Assembly: GCA_005779395.1 (NCBI GenBank)
Contig: SXJP01000029.1
Span: 1 to 64,000 of the forward strand
Source of the DNA: Actinomycetota bacterium
GTDB taxonomy: Bacteria > Actinomycetota > Acidimicrobiia > IMCC26256 > PALSA-610
DNA: 64,000 nt
Direction of reading: 5' to 3'
This document shows, piece after piece, positions 34,487 to 42,058 of the stretch; position 1 is the first letter of the stretch; each line of letters opens with the position of its first letter. A program made the position numbers and the translations under genes. The notes beneath the pieces were generated by a model that worked only from the letters and a program-made list of their open reading frames with translations, was not told where the DNA came from and did no database searches.

Positions 34487-35461
34487 ATGACCAAGGCAAG
34501 ATTCGGTATCACGATTCCGTTCGATGGCCTAACGCTTGTCGAACATCGCGAGTGGTATCGAGAGCTAGTTGATCTGGGCTACACAGACGTTTGGTCGGCC
34601 GAATCTGGCGGCCACGACGCGTTCACTCCCCTGGTGTTAGCTGCAGCATGGGCGCCGGAGTTGCGACTCGGCACCGCGATCATCCCCGCATATACGCGCG
34701 GCGCCATGACACTCGCTAGTCAGGTTGCGTCGCTCTGCGAAGCAAACCCGGGCCAGTTTGCGGTCGGCATCGGGAGCAGCTCGAACATCATTGTCGAGAG
34801 ATGGAACGGAATGTCGTTCGACAAGCCCTACCAGAGAGTGCGCGACACCGTGCGATTCTTGCGCGCCGCCCTCTCTGGCGAAAAGGTGACAGAGACCTAC
34901 GAGACATTTTCTGTCAGTGGCTTTCGTCTCGGCGTGAAAGTCAAACAACAACCGCCGATCCTCATTGCTGCTCTACGTCCACAAATGTTGAAACTCGCGG
35001 GGACACAAGGCGATGGAGCAATTCTCAATTGGTTGGCAGTCGAAGACGTACCGAGGGTCACGCCATTCGTGAAGAACGCAGACGGACTACAGCAAGAAAT
35101 TGTCGCGCGCCTCTTCGTGCTGCCAACTGAGGACCGAGATCTCGTTCGCTACGTCGGACGACGCGCGATCGCCCAGTATCTCAACGTGCCCGTCTACGCG
35201 GCGTTTCACGAATGGCTAGGGCGAGGCGACCTCCTGCAGCCAATGTGGGACCACTGGCAAGCTGGCGATCGCGCTGCGGCCACCGAGTCAATCCCCGACG
35301 AAGTGATCGATGCCCTAATTATCTCGGGTCCGCCAGAGCGAATAGCCGAACACATCGGGCGATACATCGAGGCAGGGGTCACCACTCCCGCTCCGGCGAT
35401 ACTCGCCAACGCCGAACAGGCAATGGCGCTAACGCGGGCAATTGCTCCTGCAAACCGGTAA
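34487..35461 (+). CDS. LLM-class (luciferase-like) oxidoreductase, probably F420-dependent
   Basis: A 324-residue TIM-barrel enzyme. The start MTKARFGITIPFDGL is preceded by AGGAG; GYTDVWSAESGGHDAFTPL, LRLGTAIIPAYTRGAM and GQFAVGIGSSSNIIVERWNG are standard landmarks of the F420-using mycobacterial-type LLM group. The C terminus ISGPPERIAEHIGRYIEAGV is typical. F420 rather than FMN is inferred from the phylum and sequence style. It reduces or oxidises an unknown substrate, likely the one whose CoA ester the upstream thioesterase acts on. Confidence 0.85.
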   Translation: MTKARFGITIPFDGLTLVEHREWYRELVDLGYTDVWSAESGGHDAFTPLVLAAAWAPELRLGTAIIPAYTRGAMTLASQVASLCEANPGQFAVGIGSSSNIIVERWNGMSFDKPYQRVRDTVRFLRAALSGEKVTETYETFSVSGFRLGVKVKQQPPILIAALRPQMLKLAGTQGDGAILNWLAVEDVPRVTPFVKNADGLQQEIVARLFVLPTEDRDLVRYVGRRAIAQYLNVPVYAAFHEWLGRGDLLQPMWDHWQAGDRAAATESIPDEVIDALIISGPPERIAEHIGRYIEAGVTTPAPAILANAEQAMALTRAIAPANR

Positions 35462-35518
35462 CAACGATCTTCAGGCGGTCCGACGAGCCGCACCGCTGGC
35501 CTAACCTCGCAGATACCG

Positions 35519-36142
35519 ATGACAATTCAGAGCGCTGCTCCTTCAACCAAAAATCAAATTCTCGCCGTCTCATTGCAGAAATTCGCGGAAGACGGCTATG
35601 CGTCTACGTCGCTTGCTGACATCGCCGACGCGGTAGGTATCGCGAAGTCGAGCTTGCTACATCATTTTGCTTCTAAGGACGTCCTGTATCGAGCCGTGGT
35701 GCTTGAGTCCTTCGTCGACTGGGTCGACCTCGTAGAAGAAGCGACCGCCGGACCTAAACAGGGCTGGGGCCAAGCCGAGCGAGTGATCCGCGCTGCTTTC
35801 CGCTTCTTCGAAGAACACCCTGAATTCGTCCGACTCGTCAGGCGTGAGGCGCTCGACGGCGGGCCAATGCTCCGAGACGAACTCACTGTGCTCTTGAAAC
35901 CACTGTTTGAGCGTGGAGCGAGTTACCTCGAGCGCGAAATGGATGAAGGCCGACTTCGCCGTTACGACGCTCGCCAGTTATTGCTCACTGGTTACGGAGC
36001 GATCTTGTCGTACCTCTCAGATGCTCCACTTATCGGTGGTCTCCTCGGCGAAGACCCACAGAGCGAACCAGCCCTCGCTGCACGCCGCGAACACGTCATT
36101 GCAATCCTGAAGACCGCTGTAGCGATCGACAGCATCAGCTAG
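35519..36142 (+). CDS. TetR-family transcriptional regulator
   Basis: A 207-residue repressor. The N-terminal HTH is clear: ILAVSLQKFAEDGYASTSLA, then DIADAVGIAKSSLLHHFASKD. The C-terminal ligand domain is helical. It lies 57 bases after the LLM gene, and its stop overlaps the stop of the convergent SRAP gene by 4 bases. It may control the thioesterase-LLM unit, where a 12-bp palindrome is present upstream. Confidence 0.9.
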   Translation: MTIQSAAPSTKNQILAVSLQKFAEDGYASTSLADIADAVGIAKSSLLHHFASKDVLYRAVVLESFVDWVDLVEEATAGPKQGWGQAERVIRAAFRFFEEHPEFVRLVRREALDGGPMLRDELTVLLKPLFERGASYLEREMDEGRLRRYDARQLLLTGYGAILSYLSDAPLIGGLLGEDPQSEPALAARREHVIAILKTAVAIDSIS

Positions 36143-36840
36143 ACGGTCGGGGCATCGATCGGATCGAGCAGTTCTGGTCCGTTGCTCGATGGCTTGTTGA
36201 CTTCGGTCGAAACGGCGTAGTAGCTCAGGTAATCATCAGGCGCTGGTACCAGCAAACTCTGAAGATCATCAAGATCACTGTTTGTCGGGTCTAACCATTC
36301 GTCGAAATCCTCGGGTGTGAGGATTGCGGGCATGCGGTCATGAACCGGTGCGACCGTGGCGTTTGCAGCCGTAGTAATAATTGCGCAAGTTCGCACCATT
36401 CGATCCTCAAGAGTTTCTTTGCTCTCGTAGTCCTCATATATTCCTGCGAACGCCGTGACTGCTCCGTCGGCGCGTTTGATATACACCGGCTGCTTGATTT
36501 TCGATCCAGCCACAGCGCGCCACTCATAGAACCCGTCGACAGGTATCAGGCACCTACGTCGAGCGAATGCGCTTCTGAATGATGGCTTCTCTCTGATTGT
36601 TTCGGAACGGGCGTTGATCATCCGATCCCCTATCGACGAGTCCTTTGACCACGCAGGGATCAAGCCCCATCGCGCTCGACCAAGGACTCGATCGCCCGCA
36701 ACGGAGAGCGCAACGTACAAGATCGATGACCGCGGCGTTACGTTGAAGTTCGGGCGATTAGTAACGGTGCTTGAGTCTGCAACGCCGAAGGTTTCGGCTA
36801 GGACACTTACAGGAGTCGTCGATACAAACCGACCGCACAC
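36139..36840 (-). CDS. SRAP-domain protein (YedK/HMCES family)
   Basis: A 233-residue protein that, by family, forms a covalent link to abasic sites in single-stranded DNA through its Cys2. The GTG start at 36840 gives MCGRFV, which puts the catalytic cysteine at position 2 as the family requires; the frame is open further upstream but that start would bury the cysteine. Other key motifs: FNVTPRS with the active-site asparagine, RWGLIPAW, NARSETI, CLIPVDGFYEW with the glutamate, and the histidine in TVAPVHDRMPAIL. Active-site set complete. Confidence 0.93.
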   Translation of the reverse strand: MCGRFVSTTPVSVLAETFGVADSSTVTNRPNFNVTPRSSILYVALSVAGDRVLGRARWGLIPAWSKDSSIGDRMINARSETIREKPSFRSAFARRRCLIPVDGFYEWRAVAGSKIKQPVYIKRADGAVTAFAGIYEDYESKETLEDRMVRTCAIITTAANATVAPVHDRMPAILTPEDFDEWLDPTNSDLDDLQSLLVPAPDDYLSYYAVSTEVNKPSSNGPELLDPIDAPTV

Positions 36841-36855
36841 TGCGCAACACCCCAA

Positions 36856-37254
36856 TCATTCACAAGGTTGAGTAAACCGTATACCCGACCAGCAATCGTC
36901 GATGGTACAAACTCGCTGTTCGCTTAGGCCTTCGCTCAGACCGATTTCGCGCACGGTTGCCTCGCAGAGGTCGGTGGCAACGCCAGCGGTGTTTTTCGGC
37001 CACACGATCCAGAGCGAGCCAGCCGGTCGGAGAGCGCGATGAAAACTTGGGATCCGTCTCGTCAACTCTGCTCGACGTGTCGCAAAGAAAGTGATCACAT
37101 CTTGTTCGCTACGAACATCGGTGCGCACGCTCACGCCGGTAGGTAGAGGCTCAAGACTCTCATCGAAACCATCGGGAGCGCGCACGAGCGCGACCTGAGA
37201 ACGTTGCTTGATGCCTAATTTTTTACACAAAGAACTATTGGGTGCTCCCGCCAC
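36856..37254 (-). CDS. DUF3052-family protein
   Basis: A 132-residue protein. I chose GTG 37254, giving MAGAPNSSLCKKLGIK, since family members start with a similar MAG-x-KKLGIK pattern. VALVRAPDGF, the arginine-rich helix and LWIVWPKN are characteristic of this actinobacterial family of unknown function, which looks like a shrunken methyltransferase-type fold. It diverges from the peroxiredoxin gene, in many actinobacteria also a neighbour, so a shared stress role is plausible but unproven. Confidence 0.8.
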   Translation of the reverse strand: MAGAPNSSLCKKLGIKQRSQVALVRAPDGFDESLEPLPTGVSVRTDVRSEQDVITFFATRRAELTRRIPSFHRALRPAGSLWIVWPKNTAGVATDLCEATVREIGLSEGLSEQRVCTIDDCWSGIRFTQPCE

Positions 37255-37273
37255 GGGAGTGAGTATCGCGGGT

Positions 37274-37306
37274 AGCAAGGCACTTTTGCAACTGCCATGC
37301 CTTGCT
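37274..37306. promoter_or_regulatory. Inverted repeat in the DUF3052 / peroxiredoxin divergent region
   Basis: A perfect 9-bp inverted repeat AGCAAGGCA (37274-37282) / TGCCTTGCT (37298-37306) with 15 bases between the arms. It lies 20 bases upstream of the DUF3052 start and about 110 upstream of the peroxiredoxin start; it could be a shared operator. Confidence 0.35.
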
Positions 37307-37414
37307 CGCACCTACGGCGTTCAATTTCCGACTAATGAGATCGTCTTTTTGAACTCGAATGGCTACGATTCGACCCGAGGCACTCGGCCATCGCAACTTC
37401 TAGGAGGACCAAAA

Positions 37415-38050
37415 ATGACACTAAGACTCGGCGACATCGCACCAGATTTCACAGCAGACACAACCGACGGCACGATCAATTTCCATGAGTTCCTAGGCGA
37501 TGGATGGGGAGTGTTATTCAGCCACCCCAAGGATTTCACCCCTGTTTGCACTACAGAACTCGGCATGGTCAGCAAACTGAAGCCCGAGTTCGAAAAGCGT
37601 GACACGAAAGTCGTCGGCCTTTCTGTTGACCCAATCGAGAGCCATAAAGCCTGGACAGACGACATCGAAGAGACTCAAGGGCACGCACTCAATTTCCCAC
37701 TCATTGCGGATCCAGATCGCACTGTGTCAGACCTTTACGACATGATCCACCCGAACGCCAACGACACGCTCACGGTGCGTTCGGTGTTCATCATCTCGCC
37801 CCAAAAACAGGTGAAATTGATAATCACCTACCCTGCTTCGACTGGTCGCAACTTCGATGAGATCCTCAGGGTTATCGACTCTCTGCAACTCACCGCCAAC
37901 TACAGCGTCGCGACACCGGTCAACTGGGTCGACGGCGAAGATGTGATCATCGTGCCTGCGCTCTCCGACGAAGACGCTAAGACGAAGTTCCCGAAAGGTT
38001 GGAAGGCGCTCAAGCCATACCTGCGAGTGACACCTCAGCCAAACAAGTAA
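37415..38050 (+). CDS. 1-Cys peroxiredoxin (Prx6 type)
   Basis: A 211-residue thiol peroxidase. The peroxidatic cysteine lies in HPKDFTPVCTTELG, with the Prx6 hallmark of a histidine/threonine just before it. No second cysteine is visible, so there is no internal resolving residue. The C-terminal extension (VNWVDGEDVIIVPALSDEDA) is typical of the 1-Cys class. A strong AGGAGG lies 6 bases before the ATG. Its stop abuts the stop of the convergent M23 peptidase gene. Confidence 0.93.
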   Translation: MTLRLGDIAPDFTADTTDGTINFHEFLGDGWGVLFSHPKDFTPVCTTELGMVSKLKPEFEKRDTKVVGLSVDPIESHKAWTDDIEETQGHALNFPLIADPDRTVSDLYDMIHPNANDTLTVRSVFIISPQKQVKLIITYPASTGRNFDEILRVIDSLQLTANYSVATPVNWVDGEDVIIVPALSDEDAKTKFPKGWKALKPYLRVTPQPNK

Positions 38051-39250
38051 CTAGAGGTATTGCTCAGGATCCTTGGGTGTCCCCAAGTCCCGAACTTCAA
38101 AATGCAGGTGGGGACCCGTAGACATGCCTGTGCTGCCGACATAACCAATTGTCTGCCCGCGGGTAACGGTGTCTCCAATCTGGACAGCCATCGCAGATTG
38201 GTGCGCATAAAGCGTCGCGAACTGATTGCCATGGTCAATAATCACACAATTGCCATACCCGCCACGCGAGCCTGCCCAAGCGACAATCCCACCTGCGGAA
38301 GCGCGAATCTCGTCGCCCGTGTCACCATCCATGTCGATGCCAGTGTGCATGCGCAGGTAACCGAGTATTGGGTGCATTCGAGAGCCAAAGGCCGAAACAA
38401 TTACGCCGTCGACCGGATTGATAAACGACGGGTTGCCGCGAGGCTGAGTGCTTTGGCGCGCGATGAGCATTTGGGCGATAGTGCCGGACTCGACGGCTAG
38501 CGCAGCAAGTTCATTTTCAAATTCACTCTTGCGCGCACGAATTTGATCGAGCGCGTAAGTCTCGTCGGCTTCGGCTATCGCTAATTCAGCGCGACTGTCC
38601 TCTAGGTCGGTCTCAAGGTTCTGAGCCGCGACTCGCTTCTCGTCCGCCTCTGCCAGTGCTGAATCTGCGGCTGCACGCGACGTTTCGGCAACCACCTTTG
38701 CGGTCTCTAGATCAGATAACGCTGTCTGGGCTGAGTCGAGAGTTGACTGGCGTTTCTCTGAGATGCGATCGAGATATACCGATCGCGCACCCGAGTCCGA
38801 CAATTCGTCGCCTGGGTACTGTTCAACGACTGAGAGATGGGCGCTCGCCGAACCAGAAACATAGATGTCGACCGCTACCGAGCGCGCTGCTGCGCTACTG
38901 CTCCTAACCCGAGCTTCGCTGTCTCCAACGTCATAGAACAATGAGAAGTATTTCTCGGCAGCCTTATCGGATGCCCTTTGAGATATCTCCGACGCCACCG
39001 CAGCCGACTCAAGATCGGCCGCTGCTACCGCTAGCGCATCGCTCGCGGTAGCTAGGCGTGCTTGAGTAGCGACGAGTTCTTGTAGCGCCGCGACCTCCGC
39101 TTTGCCCGCTTCGCCGATTTCTCGTTCGAGTTCTTCGGCTCGTGTCGGCGGCTGATCCTCGGCGGCGGCAACAGTCGGCACGAGCGCGCAAAGCAGGACT
39201 AAGGCGATGAATGCTTTGCGAAGAAGACCGAGTGCCCTAACGAGACACAC
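38051..39250 (-). CDS. Coiled-coil M23 metallopeptidase (FtsEX-linked cell-wall hydrolase)
   Basis: A 399-residue secreted protein. A signal peptide (LRKAFIALVLLCALVPTVAA) is followed by about 220 residues of Ala/Glu/Ser-rich coiled coil, then an M23 domain: SRMHPILGYLRMHTGIDMDG, the HGNQFATLYAHQS loop and GPHLHFEVRD complete the zinc and catalytic set. This is the EnvC/RipC-like architecture that FtsEX activates. Start taken at GTG 39250, four bases after the ftsX stop; a TTG at 39283 overlapping ftsX is possible. It lies directly downstream of ftsEX, which supports the partnership. Confidence 0.9.
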   Translation of the reverse strand: MCLVRALGLLRKAFIALVLLCALVPTVAAAEDQPPTRAEELEREIGEAGKAEVAALQELVATQARLATASDALAVAAADLESAAVASEISQRASDKAAEKYFSLFYDVGDSEARVRSSSAAARSVAVDIYVSGSASAHLSVVEQYPGDELSDSGARSVYLDRISEKRQSTLDSAQTALSDLETAKVVAETSRAAADSALAEADEKRVAAQNLETDLEDSRAELAIAEADETYALDQIRARKSEFENELAALAVESGTIAQMLIARQSTQPRGNPSFINPVDGVIVSAFGSRMHPILGYLRMHTGIDMDGDTGDEIRASAGGIVAWAGSRGGYGNCVIIDHGNQFATLYAHQSAMAVQIGDTVTRGQTIGYVGSTGMSTGPHLHFEVRDLGTPKDPEQYL

Positions 39251-39254
39251 AGCG

Positions 39255-40148
39255 CTAGACGTCGAGGAACCGGCGCAAGCCAAGTAGCGAGCCGATAAGA
39301 CCGATCAACGCTCCAAGCACGAGTACGAAGAGTCCAGCGCTAAACGCATCCGCCGATGTCATCTCGAAGGTCTTCACAACGCCCTTATCGACGCTATCGA
39401 TCGCTCGAACCAAGACACCCTTCAGGAAGTACACGACCCCGACAGCGAACCCGGCTCCGAGAATCCCTTGTGTTAGCCCTTCGGCCATGAACGGCACCTG
39501 CACAAACCAGTTAGATGCGCCTACGAGTTTCATGACCTCTATCTCACGGCGTCGAGCGTAGGTAGCAAGCCTGATCGTGTTGACTACAAGGAACAACGCC
39601 GCCGCACCAAGCACAATCACCATTACTAGTAGTGCCATCTCAATAAAATTAGAGACACTCTTGATGCCAGCGGCGGTCTTGTCTGGGCTAATCAGGCGGT
39701 CTACTCCGGGACGCCCGTCAAACATCGCACGCGCTTCACTAGCGAAGCCAGCATCGGCAAGAGTCGCTACGTACGACTGCGGGAAATCTCCTACCTTCAT
39801 GCCGGACAAGACTTCGGGGCGATCACTAAAGAGTTCTTCGGCACGAGCGAATGCCTCAGCTTCGTCTAAGAAATCGAAGCTCGATATGACTCCATCGGCT
39901 TTTGCTGTGGCCATTTGTTCATCGAGCGCAGCAAGCTCCGAAGGCGTTACTTCGATATTCATGAAGACTTCGAACTCGATTTGGGTCCGGATCTTCGATA
40001 CACCGTTATCCACGAGTGAACTAAGCAGCAATGCGCTACCCAGCAACGACATCGACACGCCGATCGTAAGTATCCCAGCGACAGTCATCATGAGGTTGCG
40101 CCGTAACGAAATAAGTGTTTCGCGAGCAAAGTAGAGAATTCGCGCCAT
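39255..40148 (-). CDS. ftsX: Cell division protein FtsX
   Basis: A 297-residue membrane subunit with one N-terminal and three C-terminal membrane segments and a large extracellular domain (about 60-165) between them. ATG 40148 (MARILYFARETLISLRRN) with AGGAG upstream is preferred over the longer frame. YARRREIEVMKLVGASNWFVQVPF is the diagnostic loop. It forms an ABC-like complex with FtsE that gates a peptidoglycan hydrolase, here the M23 protein encoded next. Confidence 0.95.
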   Translation of the reverse strand: MARILYFARETLISLRRNLMMTVAGILTIGVSMSLLGSALLLSSLVDNGVSKIRTQIEFEVFMNIEVTPSELAALDEQMATAKADGVISSFDFLDEAEAFARAEELFSDRPEVLSGMKVGDFPQSYVATLADAGFASEARAMFDGRPGVDRLISPDKTAAGIKSVSNFIEMALLVMVIVLGAAALFLVVNTIRLATYARRREIEVMKLVGASNWFVQVPFMAEGLTQGILGAGFAVGVVYFLKGVLVRAIDSVDKGVVKTFEMTSADAFSAGLFVLVLGALIGLIGSLLGLRRFLDV

Positions 40149-40182
40149 CAGAACATCTCCTGCGCCGGTCGCGTGCAGGCGG

Positions 40183-40869
40183 TCATGCGCCGACCCCGTA
40201 AACGCCACGGGATTGGTCGCGGACGAGTACACCCCGGTCGAGTTCGAGAACCCTGCGTCGCATCGCGTCGACGATTCGCTGGTCGTGGGTAGCCATCACG
40301 ACCGTTGTGCCGGTCCGGTTGATGCGGTCTAGTAGCCGCATAATGCCAACCGTCGTCGCCGGGTCAAGGTTCCCAGTGGGCTCATCGGCGAGCAGAATCA
40401 GCGGACGATTCACGAAAGCCCTAGCAATAGAAACCCGCTGTTGCTCGCCACCTGAAAGTTCTGTCGGGAAAGCGTCGACCTTCGGAGTCAGACCCACAAG
40501 ATCGAGGATTGTCGGGACCTGCGAGTCGATGTAATGCTTTGGCCGTCCGAGCACCTGAAGCGCGAATGCGACGTTTTCATACACGGTCTTTGTTGGTAGG
40601 AGCTTGTAGTCCTGAAATACGCAGCCAATATTGCGCCGCAATTGGGGCACCTTCCAGGTGGAAAGTTTGCCGATGTCACGGCCAGCGACGGTGACCGAGC
40701 CGTGTGTAGTGATCTCGTCACGTAGCAACAACTTGAGAAAAGTCGATTTACCCGAGCCAGATGGACCGATCAAGAAGGCAAACTCGCCCTTATTGATCTC
40801 GAGGTTGACGTCGCGCAACGCGACGGCATCATTTGAATAAACCTTGGTGACGTTCTCGAAACGAATCAT
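40183..40869 (-). CDS. ftsE: Cell division ATP-binding protein FtsE
   Basis: A 228-residue ABC ATPase. Walker [28 protein letters not shown] (a typical FtsE stretch), signature [15 protein letters not shown], Walker [14 protein letters not shown]-loop [10 protein letters not shown]. It lies 34 bases upstream of ftsX and 77 bases downstream of prfB in a single minus-strand operon. Confidence 0.97.
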   Translation of the reverse strand: MIRFENVTKVYSNDAVALRDVNLEINKGEFAFLIGPSGSGKSTFLKLLLRDEITTHGSVTVAGRDIGKLSTWKVPQLRRNIGCVFQDYKLLPTKTVYENVAFALQVLGRPKHYIDSQVPTILDLVGLTPKVDAFPTELSGGEQQRVSIARAFVNRPLILLADEPTGNLDPATTVGIMRLLDRINRTGTTVVMATHDQRIVDAMRRRVLELDRGVLVRDQSRGVYGVGA

Positions 40870-40946
40870 GAAGTACGGCGAGGGTATCAGCGATCGCTTG
40901 CGTTACCCGGCCACGGACATCGTTTACCCTGGTCAGATGCATCGCT

Positions 40947-42056
40947 CTAGATCGGCACTGAGCCTTTACGGCGCCATTGGAGCCAGGCTTCGACAAAAGA
41001 ATCGACATCACCATTTAGAACCGCCTCAACGTTGCCGGTCTCGTATCGCGTTCGCTCGTCCTTAACGAGCTGGTATGGCGCCAACGTGTAAGTCCGAATC
41101 TGAGACCCAAAAGCAACATCGCGCTTGTCGCCCGAAAGCCCGTCGATTTCTGCTTGACGTTCTGCACGCAACCTCTCGGCTAGCCGCGCCCCAAGGATGT
41201 GCATCGCGCTCGCACGGTTCTGAAGCTGGCTCCGCTCGTTCTGGCAACTCACAACAATCCCCGTCGGCAGGTGAGTGATGCGTACAGCAGAATCGGTGAC
41301 ATTGACATGTTGGCCACCTGCTCCAGACGACCGAAATGTGTCGATGCGCAGATCGTCGTCTCTGATATCTGGCGCCTCTGCATCGTCGAGCATCGGAACT
41401 ACATCGAGCGCAGCGAACGCCGTGTGGCGACGCGCATTGCCGTCGAATGGCGAAATCCGAATGAGGCGATGGACTCCCTTTTCGGCCTGAAGCAGACCGT
41501 ATGCGTAACGCCCCTTCACGACGATCGTCGCAGAGGAAATGCCAGCTTCCTGCCCTTCGTTGCGGTCTTCGATCTCAACCGTGAATCCGCGGCCCGCCGC
41601 CCACCTCAGATACATGCGCAGCAGCATGTCAGCCCAGTCCTGAGCATCAACACCGCCCGCACCAGATGAGAACGAACAGATCGCGTCGCGCTCGTCGTAC
41701 TCGCCCGTGAACAATGCTCGAAGTTCAAGAGCGTTCAGTTCACGCTCAAGTTCAGCTAACCCACTAGCAATCTCAGAATCCTGAGACTCGTCGTTCTCTT
41801 CGCGCGCCAGGTCGTAAAGCTCGATCAAGAATGTTGCGCGATCATCGAGCCCGTCGACCAGAACGATGTCGTCGCGCACGCGCGCCATTTCGGTGGTTAC
41901 GGCGCGCGCCTTGTCTGGGTCGTCCCAAAGGCCAGGTGCCGCAGCCTGCTCCTCGAGTTCGACGAGGCGGTCTCGTGATGCTTCGATCTTGAGGTAAGAC
42001 CGCGCTTCGGTTACGCGTCGCCTGAGGGCGGCGAGATCATTTGAGAAATCAGCCAT
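40947..42056 (-). CDS. prfB: Peptide chain release factor 2
   Basis: A 369-residue release factor for UGA and UAA stops. SPFDGNARRHTAF is the stop-codon recognition region and GAGGQHVN the catalytic GGQ loop. The frame is continuous from the ATG through YLKIEASRDRLVELEEQ, so the programmed +1 frameshift that autoregulates RF2 in many bacteria is absent. It begins 2 bases after the secA stop. Confidence 0.97.
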   Translation of the reverse strand: MADFSNDLAALRRRVTEARSYLKIEASRDRLVELEEQAAAPGLWDDPDKARAVTTEMARVRDDIVLVDGLDDRATFLIELYDLAREENDESQDSEIASGLAELERELNALELRALFTGEYDERDAICSFSSGAGGVDAQDWADMLLRMYLRWAAGRGFTVEIEDRNEGQEAGISSATIVVKGRYAYGLLQAEKGVHRLIRISPFDGNARRHTAFAALDVVPMLDDAEAPDIRDDDLRIDTFRSSGAGGQHVNVTDSAVRITHLPTGIVVSCQNERSQLQNRASAMHILGARLAERLRAERQAEIDGLSGDKRDVAFGSQIRTYTLAPYQLVKDERTRYETGNVEAVLNGDVDSFVEAWLQWRRKGSVPI

Positions 42057-42058
42057 AG

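Noticed and set aside
41900..42056. Programmed +1 frameshift in prfB
   Set aside because: The reading frame is continuous from the ATG through the usual shift position, with no in-frame TGA.
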